35,179 nucleotides of DNA from Planctomycetota bacterium (GTDB lineage: Bacteria; Planctomycetota; UBA1135; GCA-002686595), in NCBI GenBank assembly GCA_026692705.1, contig JAPLOE010000155.1:1-35179 (forward strand), written 5' to 3'. This document shows positions 16,971-24,810 of this stretch, in pieces; the first letter of the stretch is position 1; each line of letters opens with the position of its first letter. The translations under genes were made by a program, and so were the position numbers. The notes under the pieces are model-generated. The model ran no database searches, was not told the DNA's origin, and saw only the letters and a list, made by a program, of their open reading frames with translations.

Positions 16971-17147
16971 GGGCCCGGCAGCTCCATGCGGAGCGGCCGG
17001 GCCCGGTGATGTCAGCGGCGGCACGAGCGCTGCGTTCGCGGCAACGCATCACTCGCCGTTGCCAGCTCGCGGAGCGAGCTCAGCGTCCGTGCCGCGTCCG
17101 CGGCACGGCGTCACAAGCAGCTTGAGAACTCGCGCAGCGGGTTCTCA
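16971..17147. terminator. Hairpin series downstream of sodB
   Basis: Four inverted repeats lie in the gap between sodB and the kinase. They are 16971-17004 (14-bp stem with one mismatch, GGGCCCGGC arms), 17065-17079 (GCTCGC-GGA-GCGAGC), 17089-17106 (GTGCCGCG-TC-CGCGGCAC) and 17123-17147 (7-bp stem that includes the sodB stop codon). At least the last, and perhaps the first, should end sodB transcription. The 17065 repeat resembles 255-270. Confidence 0.5.
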
Positions 17148-17915
17148 GCCGAGGTTCTTGTCGGCGAATTCCCAGTTCACGAGCTTGTCGAGGAAGGCCG
17201 TGATGTAGTCGGGGCGACGGTTCTGGAAGTCGAGGTAGTAGGCGTGCTCCCAGACGTCGAGCGTGATCAGGCACTTCTTGCCCTGGGTGAGCGGCGTCTC
17301 GGCGTTGCCGGTCTTGAGGACCGCGAGCTTGCCACCGTCCTCGACGAGCCAGGCCCAGCCCGAGCCGAACTGCGTCTTGGCGGCGTCGCTGAAGGCGGTC
17401 TTGAACTTGTCGTAGTCGCCGAACGAGGCGTTGATCTTGTCGAGCAGGCGGCCCTTCGGCGCGCCGCCGCCACCGGGGCGCATCGAGTTCCAGAAGAACG
17501 TGTGGTTCCAGACCTGCGCGGCGTTGTTGAACACGCCGGCCTTGGTGCTGTCGCCGGCGACCTTCTTGATCAGCGCCTCGAGCGACATCGCCGACAGCTC
17601 GGCGTTGTCCTTGATGAGGTTGTTCAGGTTGTCGACGTACGCCTTGTGGTGCTTGGCGTAGTGGAAGCTGAACGTCTTGGCGCTCATCACCGGCTCGAGG
17701 GCGGTGTCGGCGTAGGGGAGCGCGGGGAGCGTGAACGGGGCGGCTTGGGTGGTCATGACGGTGGGTGCGTTCGTCGGGGTAGGAGACGGGGACGGGTTGG
17801 AAGGGCTCGCGCAGCCGAGGGCGATCGCGCTGGCACCCGCGAGGGAGCCGGCGAGAACCTGGCGACGGTCGAGCGGGATTTCAGGGGAGCTCTGGCTCGT
17901 GGGGCTCGAGTTCAT
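17145..17915 (-). CDS. sodB: Iron-type superoxide dismutase, Tat lipoprotein
   Basis: 256 residues that convert superoxide to oxygen and peroxide. The first ~60 residues are unusual for the family. DRRQVLAGSLAGASAIALGC has a twin-arginine pair (17-18), a hydrophobic core and a lipobox-like ALGC with Cys35, then a Ser/Pro/Thr-rich linker. The enzyme is therefore probably exported folded and lipid-anchored. The catalytic domain is complete, with metal ligands His85 (SFHYAKHHKAYV), His138 (AQVWNHTFFWNSM), Asp220 and His224 (DVWEHAYYLDF). Gln134, four residues before His138, is the position that marks Fe-type SODs, and the sequence closely resembles E. coli SodB around it. The start at 17915 is chosen because the signal peptide begins there. 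Confidence 0.92.
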   Translation of the reverse strand: MNSSPTSQSSPEIPLDRRQVLAGSLAGASAIALGCASPSNPSPSPTPTNAPTVMTTQAAPFTLPALPYADTALEPVMSAKTFSFHYAKHHKAYVDNLNNLIKDNAELSAMSLEALIKKVAGDSTKAGVFNNAAQVWNHTFFWNSMRPGGGGAPKGRLLDKINASFGDYDKFKTAFSDAAKTQFGSGWAWLVEDGGKLAVLKTGNAETPLTQGKKCLITLDVWEHAYYLDFQNRRPDYITAFLDKLVNWEFADKNLG

Positions 17916-17986
17916 GGGACGGTGTCCATCCGGGGCGGACGAAGCGCCCGACGCCGGAGGTCGAGCATTGTGGCCCAAGTTTGGCC

Positions 17987-19036
17987 TCAATCCACCGGCA
18001 GGAGTCGGGAACTCGCGGCGGCGCTGCCCGGGCCGGTGACCGCGGCGTAGACGCGCTCCATGTTGCCGCCGAGCACGAGCGAGATCTCGTCCTCGCGGAA
18101 GCCGCGCCGCGCCATGCCGGCGGCGAGCGCGGGGTAGGTCGAGGCGTCCTCGAGGCCCTGCGGCGTGCGCTGGATGCCGTCGTAGTCGGAGCCCAGCCCG
18201 ACGTGCTCGATCCCGGCCACCTCGACGGCGTGGCACAGGTGGTCGAGCACGCGCTCGAGCGGCAGCGGCACCGCCGCACGTTGCAGGAACTCGCATTGGG
18301 CGAGGAACAGCTCGGTGTCGTTCGCGCCGCGCAGCGCCTTGTACTCGGCCGTCTCGCGCAGGCGCTGCTCCTCGGCGCGCGCCGCCGCATCGAGGAACGG
18401 CGTGCAGAACACGATGCCGACCACGCCACCGTTCGCCGCGAGCGCGCGCAGCTGCTCGTCGTCGAGGTTGCGCTGGTGTGCGTTGACCGCCATGCAGCCC
18501 GAGTGGCTCGCGATCACGGGTTTTTGCGTGGTTTCCAGCGTGTCGAAGAACGACTGCCGGCCCGCGTGCGAGAGGTCGATGACGATCCCGAGCTCGTTCA
18601 TGCGCCGCACGACCGTGCGCCCGAAGTCGCTCAAACCCTCAGGGATTCCGGCGCCCTCGAGCGAGCCTTCGATCGAATGGCCACCTTCGATGCCCGGAAT
18701 GCCGGCGAGACGGCCGTTCGCGCGTGCGCGGGCGAGCTCGACCGCGTTGCCCGCGAAGCTCACCTGCGCGGGGTGGCGCTCCGCCAGCCGATGGAACTCG
18801 CGCAGCAGCCCACGCGTGCGGTCGCGCGCCCCGTGCGGGCCGGCGTCGATGAACTTCGGATCGCACCAGGACACGAACACGAGGCTGCCGAGGCCCCCCT
18901 CGCGCCCGCGCACGAGGTCGAGGTGCCCCGCCCCGCGCTCCCCGTGGTCGCGGCCGAGGTCGAGCGCGAGCTGGAGCGAGTCCGCATGTGCATCGAAGAC
19001 CGGCCGGGTGGCCATCAGCCGCGAGAGGTCGCTCAC
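17987..19036 (-). CDS. Membrane dipeptidase (M19)-like, missing a core segment
   Basis: 349 residues from GTG 19036 (ATG 19015 is the alternative). The GTG is preferred because a TAGCAT box ends 7 nt upstream. Renal-dipeptidase-family zinc hydrolases cleave dipeptides, often with D-amino acids. Visible zinc ligands are HAD in VFDAHADSLQ, the Glu of GIPGIEGGHS, His in VIASHSGCMAVNAHQRN and Asp in HVGLGSDYDG. Right after GIEGGHSIEGSLEG the protein goes straight to AGIPEGLSDFGRTVVRRMNE. Relatives have about 35-40 more residues here (the LRALY..G.RYLTLTH...WAD part that helps form the active-site pocket). The frame is intact. The loss is real decay, a divergent variant, or a short assembly deletion. 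No signal peptide is seen. Confidence 0.8.
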   Translation of the reverse strand: MSDLSRLMATRPVFDAHADSLQLALDLGRDHGERGAGHLDLVRGREGGLGSLVFVSWCDPKFIDAGPHGARDRTRGLLREFHRLAERHPAQVSFAGNAVELARARANGRLAGIPGIEGGHSIEGSLEGAGIPEGLSDFGRTVVRRMNELGIVIDLSHAGRQSFFDTLETTQKPVIASHSGCMAVNAHQRNLDDEQLRALAANGGVVGIVFCTPFLDAAARAEEQRLRETAEYKALRGANDTELFLAQCEFLQRAAVPLPLERVLDHLCHAVEVAGIEHVGLGSDYDGIQRTPQGLEDASTYPALAAGMARRGFREDEISLVLGGNMERVYAAVTGPGSAAASSRLLPVD

Positions 19037-19043
19037 AGGCCGG

Positions 19044-19049
19044 ATGCTA
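19044..19049 (-). promoter_or_regulatory. -10-like box before the M19 gene
   Basis: TAGCAT on the minus strand ends 7 nt before the GTG at 19036. There is no Shine-Dalgarno-like sequence between them, so a leaderless transcript is plausible. Confidence 0.3.
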
Positions 19050-19304
19050 GCCCCCCCACCGCGCCTGTCGAGCCCGCGCGGGCGCGGCCGCGGGCGCCCG
19101 GACCCAACCTGCCAAGCTGACAGCCCACCCGCCGCAGCCCCTACGGTGCTGCCGTTTTGGCGGAGCCAGCGACCGGAGGGGGCGCGGGAAAGGGCTTCTG
19201 GGGGCTCCGGAGGCGGGGAACGGGTCCGGAGAGCGCTTGGGCACAGGGTTTGCCATTGGGGCGGAGGCCCGAGCTCTGTCCCGGGCTCCTTTCCTGCCCC
19301 AACC

Positions 19305-19604
19305 ATGATCCAGCGCGCCCGAGTCCTGATCGCCGACGACGACCTGAGCGTCCGCTCCGGCGTCGAGGACTTGCTCTCGCCGCTCGGTCTGGAGTTCGTG
19401 CGGGCCGAGGACGGCACCGAGGCGCTCGAGATCGCCCGCGCCCAGCTCTCCGACCTGCACCTCCTGCTGCTCGACCTGCACATGCCCGGCCTGACCGGCC
19501 TCGACGTGTTCACGCGCCTGCGCGAGGAGCTCGAGACGCGCCGCCGCTCCGAGGCCGCCGCCCCGCAACTGCGCGTGCCGCCCTGCATCCTCTACTCCGC
19601 GTAA
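19305..19604 (+). CDS. Truncated response-regulator receiver domain
   Basis: 99 residues. The receiver begins normally with RVLIADDDLSVRSGVEDLL (acidic cluster 11-13) and the phospho-acceptor Asp57 in LLLLDLHMPGLTGLDVF. It reaches strand 4 with the conserved Ser in PPCILYSA, then stops at TAA (19602-19604). The final alpha4-beta5-alpha5 part, about 25-35 residues with the conserved Lys-Pro, is missing. Twelve codons after the stop, in the same frame, the sequence reads LVKP (19641-19652), like the lost Lys-Pro. That frame stays open into groES. This suggests a small deletion or point change at the 3' end. It was probably a single-domain regulator. It is divergent from the dipeptidase. Confidence 0.75.
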   Translation: MIQRARVLIADDDLSVRSGVEDLLSPLGLEFVRAEDGTEALEIARAQLSDLHLLLLDLHMPGLTGLDVFTRLREELETRRRSEAAAPQLRVPPCILYSA

Positions 19605-19697
19605 GCCAGCGTGGAGCTGCAGACACCCCGGCGCGGCCCACTCGTCAAACCTCACGATTCCATCGCAGACCCCAGACAACGGAAGAAGAAGCCCACC

Positions 19698-20018
19698 ATG
19701 GCCACGAAGACCTCCGCCCCCAAGTCCGGCATGATCCGTCCGCTCGGTGACCGCGTGCTCGTCCAGCGCGTCGAAGCCGAAGAGAAGACCGCCGGCGGCA
19801 TCCTGCTCCCCGACACCGCCAAGGAGAAGCCGAAGGAAGGCAAGATCGTCGCGATCGGCAACGGCAAGACGCTCGACGACGGCTCGCGCTCGTCGTTCTC
19901 GGTCAAGGTCGGCGACCGCATCCTGTTCACGTCCTACGCCGGCACGGAAGTCAAGTTCGGCGGCACCGAGTACCTGATCATGCGCGAGGAAGACATCCTC
20001 GGCGTGATCGAAGGCTGA
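19698..20018 (+). CDS. groES: Co-chaperonin GroES
   Basis: 106 residues; the heptameric lid of the GroEL folding chamber. The start at ATG 19698 is preceded by GGAAGAAGAAG. After a ~12-residue N-terminal extension the family core begins at [20 protein letters not shown], followed by the mobile-loop anchor [20 protein letters not shown], then [20 protein letters not shown] and the C-terminal [16 protein letters not shown]. All standard elements are present. groEL follows after 31 bp, as in most bacteria. I found no CIRCE repeat upstream, so HrcA control is not supported here. The open frame upstream comes from the truncated response regulator. Confidence 0.96.
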   Translation: MATKTSAPKSGMIRPLGDRVLVQRVEAEEKTAGGILLPDTAKEKPKEGKIVAIGNGKTLDDGSRSSFSVKVGDRILFTSYAGTEVKFGGTEYLIMREEDILGVIEG

Positions 20019-20049
20019 TCGGGTCCCCCACTTTCACCGGAGACAACCC

Positions 20050-21651
20050 ATGAGCGCCAAGCAGATCACCTACGACGCCGAGGCACGCGAGCACATCCGC
20101 AACGGAGTGCGCCGCCTCGCCCGCGCCGTCAAGGTCACCCTCGGTCCCCGCGGCCGCAACGTCATCATCCAGAAGTCCTTCGGCTCGCCGACCGTCACCA
20201 AGGACGGCGTCACGGTCTCCAAGGAGATCGAGCTCGAGAACCCCTACGAGAACATGGGCGCGCAGCTCGTGAAGGAAGTCGCCTCGAAGACGAGCGACCT
20301 CGCCGGCGACGGCACCACGACCGCGACCGTGCTCGCCGAGGCGATCTTCGAGGAAGGCCTCAAGAACGTCACCGCCGGCGCCAACCCGGTCGCGCTCAAG
20401 CGCGGCATCGACAAGGCCGTCGACGCCTGCGTCGCGCACCTGAAGAAGATCTCGACCAAGGTGTCGGGCTCCAAGGACGTCGCGCAGGTCGGCACCGTCG
20501 CCGCCAACAACGACAAGGAAGTCGGCGGCATGATCGCCGAGGCCATGGACAAGGTCGGCCGCGACGGCGTCATCACCGTCGAGGAAGGCAAGAGCCCCAA
20601 GACCGAGGTCCAGTGGGTCGAGGGCATGCAGTTCGACAAGGGCTACGTGTCGCCGCACTTCGTGACCAACGCGAAGACGATGACGACCGAGTTCGAGAAG
20701 CCCTACATCCTCGTGTGCGAGAAGAAGATCTCGAGCATCAAGGAGCTGATCCCGCTGCTCGAGCAGGTCGCCCAGGCGGGCCGTCCGCTCGTGCTGATCG
20801 CGGAGGACATCGAGGGTGAGGCGCTGGCGACGCTCGTCGTCAACCGCCTGCGCGGCTCGTTCCAGTGCTGCGCGATCAAGGCCCCGGGCTTCGGCGACCG
20901 CCGCAAGGCCATGCTCGAGGACATCGCGATCCTGACAGGTGCGAACCCGATCATGGAAGCGACCGGCAAGAGCCTCGAGAGCGTCACGCTCAAGGACCTC
21001 GGCACCGCGCGCAAGCTCGTGATCGAGAAGGAAAACACCACGATCGTCGAGGGCGCGGGCGCCAAGGACGCGATCCAGGGCCGCATCGCCAAGATCCGCT
21101 CGGAGATCGAGAACACCAAGTCCGACTACGACAAGGAGAAGCTCCAGGAGCGTCTCGCCAAGCTGTCGGGCGGTGTCGCGCAGATCAACGTCGGCGCGGC
21201 GACCGAGGCCGAGATGAAGGAGAAGAAGGCGCGCGTCGAGGACGCCCTGCACGCCACGCGCGCTGCGGTCGAGGAAGGCATCGTCCCCGGCGGCGGTGTC
21301 GCGCTCGTCAACTGCATCGACGTGCTCGAGAAGCTCCAGCTCGAGGGTGACGAGAAGGTCGGCGCGATGATCATCCGCCGCTCGCTCGAGGCCCCCATGC
21401 GCCAGATCGCGGCCAACGCCGGCCAGGACGGCGCCGTCATCGTCCAGAACGTGCGCTCCAAGAAGAACTCGAACTGGGGCTACAACGCGGCCACCGACAC
21501 CTACGAGGACATGGTCGCCGCCGGCGTCATCGACCCCGCCAAGGTGACGCGCACCGCGCTGCAGAACGCCGCCTCCGTCGCGAGCCTCCTGCTCACGACC
21601 GACGCGCTCGTCAGCGACATGCCCGAAGAATCGGGCAGCGACAAGAAGTAG
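20050..21651 (+). CDS. groEL: Chaperonin GroEL
   Basis: 533 residues, a full-length type I chaperonin subunit that folds proteins in an ATP-driven double ring with GroES. Typical landmarks are [20 protein letters not shown] near residue 28, the ATP-binding [17 protein letters not shown] around 83-99, and [18 protein letters not shown] in the apical domain. [32 protein letters not shown] and [15 protein letters not shown] (around 410) complete the set. It starts [16 protein letters not shown], a form often seen in planctomycetes. The C-terminus ends ESGSDKK and lacks the GGM-repeat tail of E. coli GroEL. Such tailless forms are known in genomes with several groEL copies, so additional chaperonins may exist elsewhere. 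A strong hairpin follows the stop. Confidence 0.96.
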   Translation: MSAKQITYDAEAREHIRNGVRRLARAVKVTLGPRGRNVIIQKSFGSPTVTKDGVTVSKEIELENPYENMGAQLVKEVASKTSDLAGDGTTTATVLAEAIFEEGLKNVTAGANPVALKRGIDKAVDACVAHLKKISTKVSGSKDVAQVGTVAANNDKEVGGMIAEAMDKVGRDGVITVEEGKSPKTEVQWVEGMQFDKGYVSPHFVTNAKTMTTEFEKPYILVCEKKISSIKELIPLLEQVAQAGRPLVLIAEDIEGEALATLVVNRLRGSFQCCAIKAPGFGDRRKAMLEDIAILTGANPIMEATGKSLESVTLKDLGTARKLVIEKENTTIVEGAGAKDAIQGRIAKIRSEIENTKSDYDKEKLQERLAKLSGGVAQINVGAATEAEMKEKKARVEDALHATRAAVEEGIVPGGGVALVNCIDVLEKLQLEGDEKVGAMIIRRSLEAPMRQIAANAGQDGAVIVQNVRSKKNSNWGYNAATDTYEDMVAAGVIDPAKVTRTALQNAASVASLLLTTDALVSDMPEESGSDKK

Positions 21652-21676
21652 TCGCCGCCTCTCGTCCGCTCTCCTC

Positions 21677-21711
21677 GCGGGCCGTCCGGTGCACGTCACC
21701 GGGCGGCCCGC
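21677..21711. terminator. Hairpin terminator after groEL
   Basis: GCGGGCCGTCCGGTG pairs with CACCGGGCGGCCCGC (15 bp, one G-T wobble) around CACGT, 26 bp after the groEL stop. No long T run follows, though CTTCGCTTCG does. Confidence 0.65.
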
Positions 21712-21803
21712 TTCGCTTCGAGAGGACTGTGAGCGCGGGAAACTGCCGGCGATTCTCGGGGCCCGGCGTGAAAGCTCGCGGGGCTTGAGCGCAGAATGCG
21801 CGC

Positions 21804-23057
21804 ATGAAGAGCACGCTCGCACTCGCGCTCGGAGTTCTGATCGGCGTCGCGCTGGCGGCGGTGTTTTTCCTGCGGGTTCGGGTCGAGCCGCAGGCTCCGG
21901 AGGGGCGCGAGAAGGTCGCGACGGAGCAAGTGGCGCAGCCGGAAGTGCCGCGTGCGGCGGAGGCGAAGGTCGAGGAGTCGAGCGAGCGCGTCGATGCGTC
22001 GCAGCCGACCGGCGTGAACGAGACGGGTGACGATGCGCTGTTCTCGCCGGCGCTGCAGCGCTACGCGCGCGACGGCATCACGGCGAGCTGGAAGCGCGTG
22101 CGTGCGCAGCCGATTCCGGACGTGACGCTCGAGAGTGGATGGAAGCAGTTCCGCGAGGAGGTGCTCGCGCTGCCGGAGCGCATCGGCGGGGAACTGGCGA
22201 AGACGGCGAACGAGGAGGAGGCCTTTGCAGCGGCGCTCGCCAACGCGGATGCGTTCGAGTTGCTGAAGCAGATCGAGGAGCGTTCGCTCGGTCCGTTCGA
22301 CGAGCTCGTCGGCGATCCAGCGCGCTTCGAGCAGCTCTTCGCCTGCAAGGCGGGCGGCGGTCCGCTCGTCGAGGGCAAGGCGCTCGCGACGATGACCGAG
22401 CTCGCCGAGGGGGCCGAAGTGCGTTTCCCCCCTGGCGTGCACGCGTTCGATCTGCGGCGCGCGACGCAGAATTCGTTCCCACGCTGCCTGAGCGTGCGTG
22501 GCGCGGGCATGGACCGCACCCTGCTCCGCTGCGAGACGATCTACAGCAACCACCGCATCGAACGCATCGAGATCAGCGATGCGACGCTTCTTTCCGACTA
22601 CCTGTTCGACATGCGCTCGCAGCTCGCGACGATCGTGCTCGAGCGCGTGCGCATCATCGGCTTCGACGTCGCCGCGGGCTCGTCCTGCGCGTTCGCGACC
22701 GACGGAACGGCCTTGATCGTGCGCGACTCCCGCATCGAAGGCGGCTACGGCCGCCATCCCGGCAGCGGCCACCTGTTCGACATCCGCACGCCGGCGCTGC
22801 TGGCGCGCTTCGACCGCTGCATCCTGTCCGGGCTCGCCATCCCCGGCTCCTGGCTGCGGGATGGCTCGACTCTGCTGTTCAACCAATGCAGCTTCCGCGA
22901 CGTCACGGAGCCCTCGTCGACCTTCTCGAAGCCCAAGCGGGGCCTGCGGTTCGTCGACTGCTCGCAGTCGTTCGTGTCGCGCGACGAGACCGGCGAGTAC
23001 CCGCTCCCCAAGCTCGACCTCAACGACCTCTTCCCGGGCTGGTCCGAGCGCCGCTAG
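21804..23057 (+). CDS. Membrane-anchored beta-helix-like protein
   Basis: 417 residues. An N-terminal hydrophobic segment (LALALGVLIGVALAAVFFL, 5-23) has no clear cleavage site and likely anchors the protein, followed by an acidic/Gln-rich linker. From about residue 190 the chain shows short repeated beta strands of the pectate-lyase type: GMDRTLLRCETIYSNHRIER, IEISDATLLSDYLFDMRSQL, ATIVLERVRIIGFDV, TALIVRDSRIEGGYG, ARFDRCILSGLAIPG and LLFNQCSFRDVTE. This resembles a right-handed parallel beta-helix. No catalytic motif is recognised. The function may be carbohydrate binding or structural; I do not assign one. An AGAATG just before the ATG is a weak -10 candidate. Confidence 0.75.
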   Translation: MKSTLALALGVLIGVALAAVFFLRVRVEPQAPEGREKVATEQVAQPEVPRAAEAKVEESSERVDASQPTGVNETGDDALFSPALQRYARDGITASWKRVRAQPIPDVTLESGWKQFREEVLALPERIGGELAKTANEEEAFAAALANADAFELLKQIEERSLGPFDELVGDPARFEQLFACKAGGGPLVEGKALATMTELAEGAEVRFPPGVHAFDLRRATQNSFPRCLSVRGAGMDRTLLRCETIYSNHRIERIEISDATLLSDYLFDMRSQLATIVLERVRIIGFDVAAGSSCAFATDGTALIVRDSRIEGGYGRHPGSGHLFDIRTPALLARFDRCILSGLAIPGSWLRDGSTLLFNQCSFRDVTEPSSTFSKPKRGLRFVDCSQSFVSRDETGEYPLPKLDLNDLFPGWSERR

Positions 23058-23173
23058 TCGCGATCCGTTTCCGCGAGATTCCTGATCGGTAGCGGGCGCG
23101 GAATGCGTGTAGGGTGGAGCCGAGCCCGCGGGGATCGCCCGTGGGCTGGCCCGGACCCAAGCAGTTCCACACC

Positions 23174-24454
23174 ATGACCACCCCCCGCCTTGCCCTCCTG
23201 CTCGCCTCGTTCGCCCTGCTCGACCTCGCGGCCGTCGCGAGCGCCCAGAGCGGGCCGCTGCCCTACTGCACGAGCGGCATCTCCTCGATCGGCTGCCTGC
23301 CGCAGATGACGGTCAACGTGCAGCCGAACGTGACCGGCACGTCGGGGTGCGTGATCTCGACCTTGGGGCTCGAGGGCCAGAAGCTCGGGCTCACGTTCTA
23401 CGGGCTCAACAACTCTGGTTTCACGCCGACGCCTTGGGCTCCGGCGAGCTCGAGCTACCTGTGCGTCAAGGCGCCGACGGCGCGCATCGCCATCGCGAAC
23501 ACCGGCGGCACGGCCGGCCAGTGCAACGGCTCGCTGGCGATGAACTGGGATGCCTACCAGCTCGGCAACCCCACCGCGCTCGGCGCCCCGTGGTCGGCGG
23601 GCACGAAGCTGTTCGTGCAGTCGTGGTACCGCGACCCGCTGGCGCCGCGGGGCACGAACCTCTCGGACGCCGTCGAGCTCACGGTGCGCGCGATCACGCC
23701 GGTTCCGTGCGTGTCGCCGCTGCCGGGCATGCGGCTCATCGCCAACGGCGCGTTCCAGATGGGCTCGAACGCGACCTTCACGTCGCCGTACTTCAGCTTC
23801 GCGAACGAGAAGCCCGTGCGGACGGTGAGCCTGACCCAGTGCTTCTGGATGGGCCAGCACGAGGTGACGCAGGCCGAGTACATCGCCGTGATGGGCAGCC
23901 TGCCGCGTGCGCCGGCGTTCGCCGGGGCGAACCGTCCGGTCGAGAACGTGTCGTGGATCGAGGCACGCGCGTACTGCGCCACGCTCACGGCCCAGCAGGC
24001 GGCGCAGTTCAACATCCCCTTCGGCTACGAGTACCGCCTGCCGACGGAAGCCGAGTGGGAGTACGTCTGCCGCGCGGGCACCACGAGCGAGTTCCACTAC
24101 GGGCCGGCGCTCGCCTGCGCCGACGCTCGCCAGACCTACTCGTACCACCCCGGCGGCAACTGCGGCGTGAACTCGACGACGGTGGTCGAGTCGTACGCCC
24201 CGAATCCCTGGGGCCTGTTCGACCTGCACGGCAACGTCTCGGAGTGGTGCCTCGACACGTTCGCCAACTACGCACCCGGCCCGGCGACCAACCCCTTCGT
24301 CTCCGTCGGCGTCGACCGCATCGTGCGCGGCGGAAGCTGGGCAGACACCTCCTCCAACTGCCGCTCGGCCGCGCGAAGCTGGGGCAACCCGTTCTTGATC
24401 TACAACAGCATCGGCTTCCGCGTCGTGCTCGCGCCGATCATCGTCGTGCCCTGA
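23174..24454 (+). CDS. Secreted SUMF1-fold protein with N-terminal YCT module
   Basis: 426 residues from the ATG at 23174, the start of a signal peptide (LALLLASFALLDLAAVASAQ). Mature residues ~30-180 form the Cys-rich YCT module seen in several proteins here: PYCTSGISSIGCLPQ, KLGLTFYGLN, SYLCVKAPTARI, GGTAGQCNGSLAMNWDAYQL and SWYRDPLAPRGTNLSDAVEL. Residues ~183-426 have the formylglycine-generating-enzyme/sulfatase-modifying-factor fold: GMRLIANGAFQMGS, FWMGQHEVTQAEYIAVMG, RPVENVSWIEARAYCA, YRLPTEAEWEYVCRAG, GLFDLHGNVSEWCLD, RIVRGGSWADTSSNCRSAAR and GFRVV. The fold is common in secreted and receptor-like proteins, so the activity is uncertain. The YCT module precedes the catalytic-type fold here, whereas in other window members it is C-terminal. 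Confidence 0.85.
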   Translation: MTTPRLALLLASFALLDLAAVASAQSGPLPYCTSGISSIGCLPQMTVNVQPNVTGTSGCVISTLGLEGQKLGLTFYGLNNSGFTPTPWAPASSSYLCVKAPTARIAIANTGGTAGQCNGSLAMNWDAYQLGNPTALGAPWSAGTKLFVQSWYRDPLAPRGTNLSDAVELTVRAITPVPCVSPLPGMRLIANGAFQMGSNATFTSPYFSFANEKPVRTVSLTQCFWMGQHEVTQAEYIAVMGSLPRAPAFAGANRPVENVSWIEARAYCATLTAQQAAQFNIPFGYEYRLPTEAEWEYVCRAGTTSEFHYGPALACADARQTYSYHPGGNCGVNSTTVVESYAPNPWGLFDLHGNVSEWCLDTFANYAPGPATNPFVSVGVDRIVRGGSWADTSSNCRSAARSWGNPFLIYNSIGFRVVLAPIIVVP

Positions 24455-24810
24455 TGTGGGTGGACCTGTCAAGCACTCCTGACGGATCACGCTGACAGGT
24501 TTGGATTGTGCGGGGCCGGTCGCCTTCATCAGGCGACCGGCCCCGATCGCTTGAGAGCGGTCGAGGCTGGAGGTGCGAGGACGGCGGACGCCGGCTCGCT
24601 TCGCGGCGTTGCAGTCTGATATTCGCGGGTTGGGTACCGCAGTTCATGCGTTCGTAGGAGGAGCTGGCTCTACTTGAGAGCGGGCGTCGGCAGCAGGCTG
24701 CCTGCCCAAGGGCAGCGATCGAGCGTTCCCCTCCCGGGCTTGTTCACCGGGTCGCCCGCCGTCCTCGCGGGTCTTCTTTGCCTCGTGTTGTGAGAGAGCG
24801 TGACGGCGCT
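24455..24810. other. Terminator and non-coding flank of the IS110 element
   Basis: 356 bp without a gene. It holds CCTGTCA (24465-24471) with its inverted partner TGACAGG (24493-24499), the perfect hairpin at 24512-24544, and further GC-rich hairpins near 24690-24760 (GGCAGC..GCTGCC, TGCCC-AA-GGGCA). Part of it should be the right end of the IS110-family element, whose exact boundary I cannot set because this family lacks conventional terminal inverted repeats. Confidence 0.45.
24512..24544. terminator. Perfect 13-bp hairpin terminator
   Basis: GGGGCCGGTCGCC, loop TTCATCA, GGCGACCGGCCCC. It lies 57 bp after the SUMF1-fold gene and probably ends its transcript. No T tract follows. Confidence 0.65.

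Noticed and set aside
19605..19697. CIRCE/HrcA operator before groES
   Set aside because: No TTAGCACTC-type inverted repeat is present in the upstream sequence.
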